DNA from: Promethearchaeota archaeon
GTDB taxonomy: Archaea; Asgardarchaeota; Lokiarchaeia; Sigyniarchaeales; Promethearchaeaceae
Direction of reading: 5' to 3'
NCBI GenBank assembly: GCA_014729055.1
Contig: WJKO01000190.1
Coordinates: 1 to 10,390 of the forward strand
Length of the DNA stretch: 10,390 nt
Within the stretch, counting starts at the first letter, position 1. Every line of letters begins with the position of its first letter. The position numbers and the translations under genes were made by a program. Below, piece by piece: positions 7,450 through 10,390 of this stretch. The notes beneath the pieces were generated by a model. The model was not told the DNA's origin. It ran no database searches and saw only the letters and a program-made list of their open reading frames with translations.

Positions 7450-7494
7450 ATTCTGGATCAGACCCTCTTTAAAATTAGAACTAATATAAAAGAT

Positions 7495-9009
7495 TCAAGC
7501 GGATAAAAACAATCTCTTAGATGAAAAGTTTGGATCGCTTGTAATATTAACACCCAATCTTCTCAACCCATCTTCGTCACCAGGTGTTGGCATATGCGTG
7601 ATATGAATCTCACAATCTTTTAGTTCCTTTAATTTTTCCATAGCTAATTTTGCCGTTGGATTGAAATCTGCACTAATGCTAAGTGCAATTAGGGTCTCTC
7701 CCAAATTTAAACTTACTTTTTTATTATTTAATATATTAGATTTTAACTTACGGATACTTTCAATTATATTAGGGGATAATAAGTGTATTTCATCGGGTAT
7801 ATTTGCCAATACTTTAATTGAATTGAGAACAAGTGCACTAGCTGCATGCATTAATGATGAATTTTTACCAGTCACTATTTTCTTATTAGGAAGTTCAATT
7901 GCAGATCCAACATAAATACCATCGCTCCCTTTTCCTTTCTTTTCAGCTTCGGTTGCTGTATCTCTCGCACTTCCAACTACTATACGATCCAAAGGCGTTA
8001 AATTTAATTCCTTCATCAAAAGCTCAGAGCGTTGAACGGTTTTTCTCTCCGTTAATCCCATTGCATATTCACATCGATAGCGTAAAAATCGACGTATTAA
8101 TTCTTGTTTACATGCTTTTCGCACGATATTGTCATCAATAATTGCAAATCCTGCACGATTTACACCCATTTCAGTCGGACTATTATAGATATCGCTACCC
8201 ATAATTCGCTTCATGATACGTCTAACTATGGGAAACACTTCAATATCTCTATTATAATTGATGGCAATCTCACCAGTTGCTTCTAAATAAAAAGGATCAA
8301 CTTGATTATAATCGCCGAGATCCGCTGTTGCTGATTCATAGGTAATATTTACTGGGTGTTTTAAAGGCAGATTCCAAATCGGGAAAGTTTCAAATTTAGC
8401 ATATCCTGCTTGATTTCCCCTTTTATGCTCATGGTATACTTGAGATAAACAAGTAGCCATTTTTCCACTCCCTGGTCCTGGTCCTGTTACTACTACAATC
8501 GGTTTTCCCGTTTGAATGAATTCATTGGAGCCATATCCTTCATCGCTCACAATTAAATCCACATCAGTCGGATATCCTTTAATTGCTCTGTGGGTATAGA
8601 CTTGGATATTTCTCCTTTTTAACTTGTTTAGAAACTGTAGGACTGCTGGTTGTTCTTCATATCTGGTAATAACTACCGCACTGATGTCCAGATCCCATTC
8701 TCTAAGATCATCAATTAATTTCAAGGTATTGGCATCATATGTAATACCAAAATCAGCGCGCATTTTTCTACGTTCGATATCCCCCGCATAAATTGCTATT
8801 ACTATATCCAAGTTGTCTTTTAAACGCTGCAAAAGTCTTATTTTGGAATTTGGATCAAAACCTGGTAGAACTCGAGAAGCATGGTAATCAAATATTAATT
8901 TTCCACCGAATTCTAAGTATAATTTGTTATCAAAACATCCCGCTCTCTCTAAAATATACTCCGTTTGTTCCTTAAGATACTTTTCATTATTAAAACCGAC
9001 TTTCTTCAT
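7495..9009 (-). CDS. DUF1846 (UPF0371) family protein
   Basis: Soluble protein of unknown cellular function; the family is known mainly from Firmicutes and Actinobacteria. From the ATG at 9009 it is 504 residues, the family's typical length, and begins with the family-typical MKKVGFNNEKYLKEQ, then LYLEFGGKL (30-38). GPGPGSGK (176-183), between a hydrophobic strand and a helix, resembles a phosphate-binding P-loop, although Met rather than Ser/Thr follows the Lys. Other conserved-looking stretches are HMPTPGDEDGLRRLGVN (472-488) and EMGVNRAGF (280-288). An in-frame ATG at 9087 would add 26 residues, but it lies upstream of the TATA box and the extension is not family-like, so I reject it. No transmembrane segment or signal peptide. 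It has its own promoter and terminator, so pyrG next door says little about its role. Family call is from remembered sequence similarity; biochemical function is unassigned. Confidence 0.88.
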   Translation of the reverse strand: MKKVGFNNEKYLKEQTEYILERAGCFDNKLYLEFGGKLIFDYHASRVLPGFDPNSKIRLLQRLKDNLDIVIAIYAGDIERRKMRADFGITYDANTLKLIDDLREWDLDISAVVITRYEEQPAVLQFLNKLKRRNIQVYTHRAIKGYPTDVDLIVSDEGYGSNEFIQTGKPIVVVTGPGPGSGKMATCLSQVYHEHKRGNQAGYAKFETFPIWNLPLKHPVNITYESATADLGDYNQVDPFYLEATGEIAINYNRDIEVFPIVRRIMKRIMGSDIYNSPTEMGVNRAGFAIIDDNIVRKACKQELIRRFLRYRCEYAMGLTERKTVQRSELLMKELNLTPLDRIVVGSARDTATEAEKKGKGSDGIYVGSAIELPNKKIVTGKNSSLMHAASALVLNSIKVLANIPDEIHLLSPNIIESIRKLKSNILNNKKVSLNLGETLIALSISADFNPTAKLAMEKLKELKDCEIHITHMPTPGDEDGLRRLGVNITSDPNFSSKRLFLSA

Positions 9010-9025
9010 ATAAACCGACTTTCTT
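8993..9025 (-). repeat. 14-bp direct repeat spanning the DUF1846 start codon
   Basis: AAGAAAGTCGGTTT occurs twice on the minus strand, at 9025-9012 and 9006-8993, with a 19-bp period. The second copy encodes the residues after the initiator Met, and the first occupies the presumed 5' leader, leaving TATATG-type sequence between. It looks like a small tandem duplication around the start. Confidence 0.85.
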
Positions 9026-9040
9026 TTTTTCTTGTCCAAT

Positions 9041-9056
9041 ATTTTTATATAAAAAT
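9041..9056 (-). promoter_or_regulatory. TATA box of the DUF1846 gene
   Basis: ATTTTTATATAAAAAT is a perfect 16-bp palindrome holding the archaeal TATA consensus TTTATATA. Centred about 40 bp before the ATG at 9009, it predicts a leader of roughly 14 bases. It is the clearest promoter element in the window, and it decides the start of this gene against the upstream ATG at 9087. Confidence 0.65.
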
Positions 9057-9106
9057 AATTGATTAAAATTGGTTGTTTATTAATCATTGGATAACCTTCG
9101 TCATTG

Positions 9107-9136
9107 GAAAAGAAAAAAAGAATAAAAAAACTAAAG
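9107..9136 (-). terminator. T-rich terminator after the 362-residue protein gene
   Basis: About 40-70 bp past the stop codon the minus strand is almost entirely T, in runs of seven, seven and four broken by single C or A bases. This is a strong match to an archaeal T-run terminator and separates this gene from the DUF1846 gene. Confidence 0.6.
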
Positions 9137-9176
9137 ATTTGTTGTTAATGATAGATCTTATTTTTATTAAAGACTT

Positions 9177-10265
9177 CTATGTTCGAACTCGACGCGGATT
9201 AAAGTGTAACGACAACTCGGTTGGTGAAACCTCATATTTCTTTAAGAATTTCAGCTTTTGCATCGCCTTGGCATATTTCTCGTTCAATTCAGTAAGGTCT
9301 TCACCTTTTTCCTCCTTCTTCTTAAGGTCTTTCTTATAATCCTTTTGTTTTACCATAGCTTTATAGATCTTACTATAGTTTTTGTATAGTGGATGGAAAT
9401 ATTTACTTGCCGCTGCGAATAGAAGGAGAACTCTTCTGAAAACTCTATTTCGATTTAAATCATCATTCTCTTCAAACAATTGTACATCTACTTTTCCTCC
9501 GATGTTTGTAGATCGATCATCTACCCATGCTACTTTTTCCCAAGTTGCTGCATTATATACTTGGAAGTCGGAACCAGGAGTAAATCTCTTGGCTTCTATA
9601 TAGTATGGAGTGACAACACCGTCTTCATCAAACAACGGAAATACATATCGTTCACCAGTAACTGCGTGTGTTCTGAATAATGGAATTCTGTATTTGAATC
9701 CTGGTGCATTAATCCAGAAAAATGGTAGTGGATCTTTTTCACCAAAGCTTAAGCAGAAGGACATGATTTGTGATTCCTCAATTGTTCCGGTCCATCTTCC
9801 CTTGTTTTCATCATGGGCCTCATCTAAACCTATAAACGTTTTTAGAATCAATCTTCTCATAATTTTTGCGTATTCATCAGGATCATATTCAGGATAATTT
9901 GATTCAGCTCTTTTGTAAAGCTCAGAATCCTTATCCGCATCCCACCAATATTCATCCAAGACCACAACTTCTGTATATCCATCACGTTCTTTTTTATTCT
10001 CTTCATCATACCCGTAAAAGAATTTGATTTCTCCTTTTACTTCCATGTTGTGAGTAAATTGACGTGATTTTGACATATATTGATCTTTCTGTCGAACACC
10101 AATAATTGCCCCGTGCATTTTGGTCTTATATAAATCTACTTCCATTCTAGAATAAGCTTCTCTACCAACAGCTACTATTTCCTTTTCTTGTGCAATATCT
10201 TGAACGGAATAATCATCCCATTCATCTGCTTCATTACCCGTATCTGAATCGTATGGATCGCTCAT
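9177..10265 (-). CDS. Conserved-looking hypothetical protein, soluble, unknown function
   Basis: I do not recognise a family. The 362-residue protein has an acidic N-terminus (about 1-30, rich in Asp/Glu), a central body (about 40-290) with many aromatic residues and beta-like strands such as KGEIKFFYGY (77-86), PFFWINAPGFKYRIPLF (181-197) and ERYVFPLFDEDG (205-216), then a lysine-rich helical or coiled-coil segment (about 296-345) and a basic end (NPRRVRT). There is no transmembrane segment, signal peptide or Cys-pair zinc site. Composition and length argue for a real gene; it fills its region, and competing frames are short. Start: ATG at 10265 chosen because GTGAT, a ribosome-binding-like motif, lies four bases before it; the GTG in that motif (10274) is in frame and would add only three residues. 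It has its own TATA element and terminator. The opposite charges at the two ends suggest a partner-binding or scaffold role, which is speculation. Confidence 0.85.
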   Translation of the reverse strand: MSDPYDSDTGNEADEWDDYSVQDIAQEKEIVAVGREAYSRMEVDLYKTKMHGAIIGVRQKDQYMSKSRQFTHNMEVKGEIKFFYGYDEENKKERDGYTEVVVLDEYWWDADKDSELYKRAESNYPEYDPDEYAKIMRRLILKTFIGLDEAHDENKGRWTGTIEESQIMSFCLSFGEKDPLPFFWINAPGFKYRIPLFRTHAVTGERYVFPLFDEDGVVTPYYIEAKRFTPGSDFQVYNAATWEKVAWVDDRSTNIGGKVDVQLFEENDDLNRNRVFRRVLLLFAAASKYFHPLYKNYSKIYKAMVKQKDYKKDLKKKEEKGEDLTELNEKYAKAMQKLKFLKKYEVSPTELSLHFNPRRVRT

Positions 10266-10269
10266 ATTT

Positions 10270-10274
10270 ATCAC
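10270..10274 (-). promoter_or_regulatory. Ribosome-binding-like GTGAT for the 362-residue protein
   Basis: GTGAT matches the 3' half of the archaeal GGAGGTGAT motif and ends four bases before ATG 10265. This favours the ATG over the overlapping in-frame GTG as the start. Confidence 0.5.
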
Positions 10275-10299
10275 ATTTTTATTAGTTATTTTTATTTTT

Positions 10300-10311
10300 C
10301 AAATATATTTG
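10300..10311 (-). promoter_or_regulatory. Candidate TATA element of the 362-residue protein gene
   Basis: CAAATATATTTG is a perfect 12-bp palindrome about 40 bp upstream of the ATG at 10265, predicting a leader of about 14 bases, the same geometry as for the DUF1846 gene. Confidence 0.5.
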
Positions 10312-10357
10312 TCGATAGTTATAATTAAGATATTTCTATGGGAATTTAATTATTTTT

Positions 10358-10382
10358 AAAAAATGCGCGAAAAAAAACGCGC
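10358..10382 (-). terminator. GC hairpin plus T-run, terminator of a gene beyond the right edge
   Basis: On the minus strand GCGCG and CGCGC flank eight T, forming a 5-bp all-GC stem, and a run of six T follows after one A. A second CGCG-plus-T-run unit lies just upstream at the window edge. The order hairpin then T-run is right for a minus-strand message that would start beyond 10390. The hairpin is unusually GC-rich for this DNA. Confidence 0.5.
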
Positions 10383-10390
10383 GAAAAAAA

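Noticed and set aside
5462..9025. Shared AGTCGG(G)TTT string upstream of nurA (about 5465-5475) and at the DUF1846 start
   Set aside because: Copies differ by one inserted base and lie at different distances from the starts; two matches in 10 kb are not enough to call a regulon motif.
9010..9087. 26-residue N-terminal extension of the DUF1846 protein from ATG 9087
   Set aside because: The TATA box at 9041-9056 lies inside it, the family normally starts at MKKVGF, and the length of 504 from ATG 9009 fits the family.
1..10390. CRISPR array, insertion sequence, prophage or defence cluster
   Set aside because: No regularly spaced repeats, transposase, integrase or paired terminal repeats were found; a nuclease of the NurA type alone next to housekeeping genes does not make a defence locus.

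Overview
The window is AT-rich DNA with compact, mostly co-oriented genes. It is archaeal: it encodes the A' (Rpo1N) type of RNA polymerase large subunit, a NurA nuclease and a CTP synthase, and several starts are preceded by archaeal-style TATA elements or by GGTG/GTGAT ribosome binding sites. The low G+C, the unusually long Lys-rich tail on the polymerase subunit and an unrecognised acidic/basic soluble protein would fit an Asgard-type (for example Loki- or Heimdall-like) or another uncultured archaeon. That narrower placement is an inference and should be held loosely.

Layout: (1) positions 1-3062, minus strand, the N-terminal 1020 residues of RNA polymerase subunit A', running off the left edge, with a TTG start and a Shine-Dalgarno-like GGTGGA. 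(2) 3063-3277, a divergent promoter region. (3) 3278-3832, plus strand, a small membrane protein with a C-terminal zinc ribbon, the only plus-strand gene. (4) 3852-5390, minus, a NurA-domain nuclease, convergent with the membrane protein. (5) 5589-7268, minus, CTP synthase. (6) 7495-9009, minus, a DUF1846/UPF0371 protein. (7) 9177-10265, minus, an unrecognised 362-residue protein. (8) 10266-10390, its promoter and, at the right edge, a GC hairpin plus T-run that probably terminates a further minus-strand gene outside the window.

The genes do not form an obvious pathway or operon. The intergenic gaps on the minus strand are 167-226 bp, most contain their own TATA-like element 35-50 bp upstream of the start, and two have T-rich terminator-like runs, so each gene is probably transcribed alone. 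The jobs are housekeeping (transcription, CTP supply, DNA end processing) plus two proteins of unknown role. No tRNA, rRNA, CRISPR array, insertion sequence or phage gene was found, and no gap without a gene exceeds 300 bp.

I see no convincing new multi-gene system. The points most worth a second look are the Lys-rich stretch exactly where archaeal A' and A'' subunits are normally split (possible A'-A'' fusion), an 18-residue insertion in the CTP synthase beside the metal and pyrimidine-nucleotide site, the archaeal copy of a DUF1846 protein, and the unrecognised 362-residue protein.
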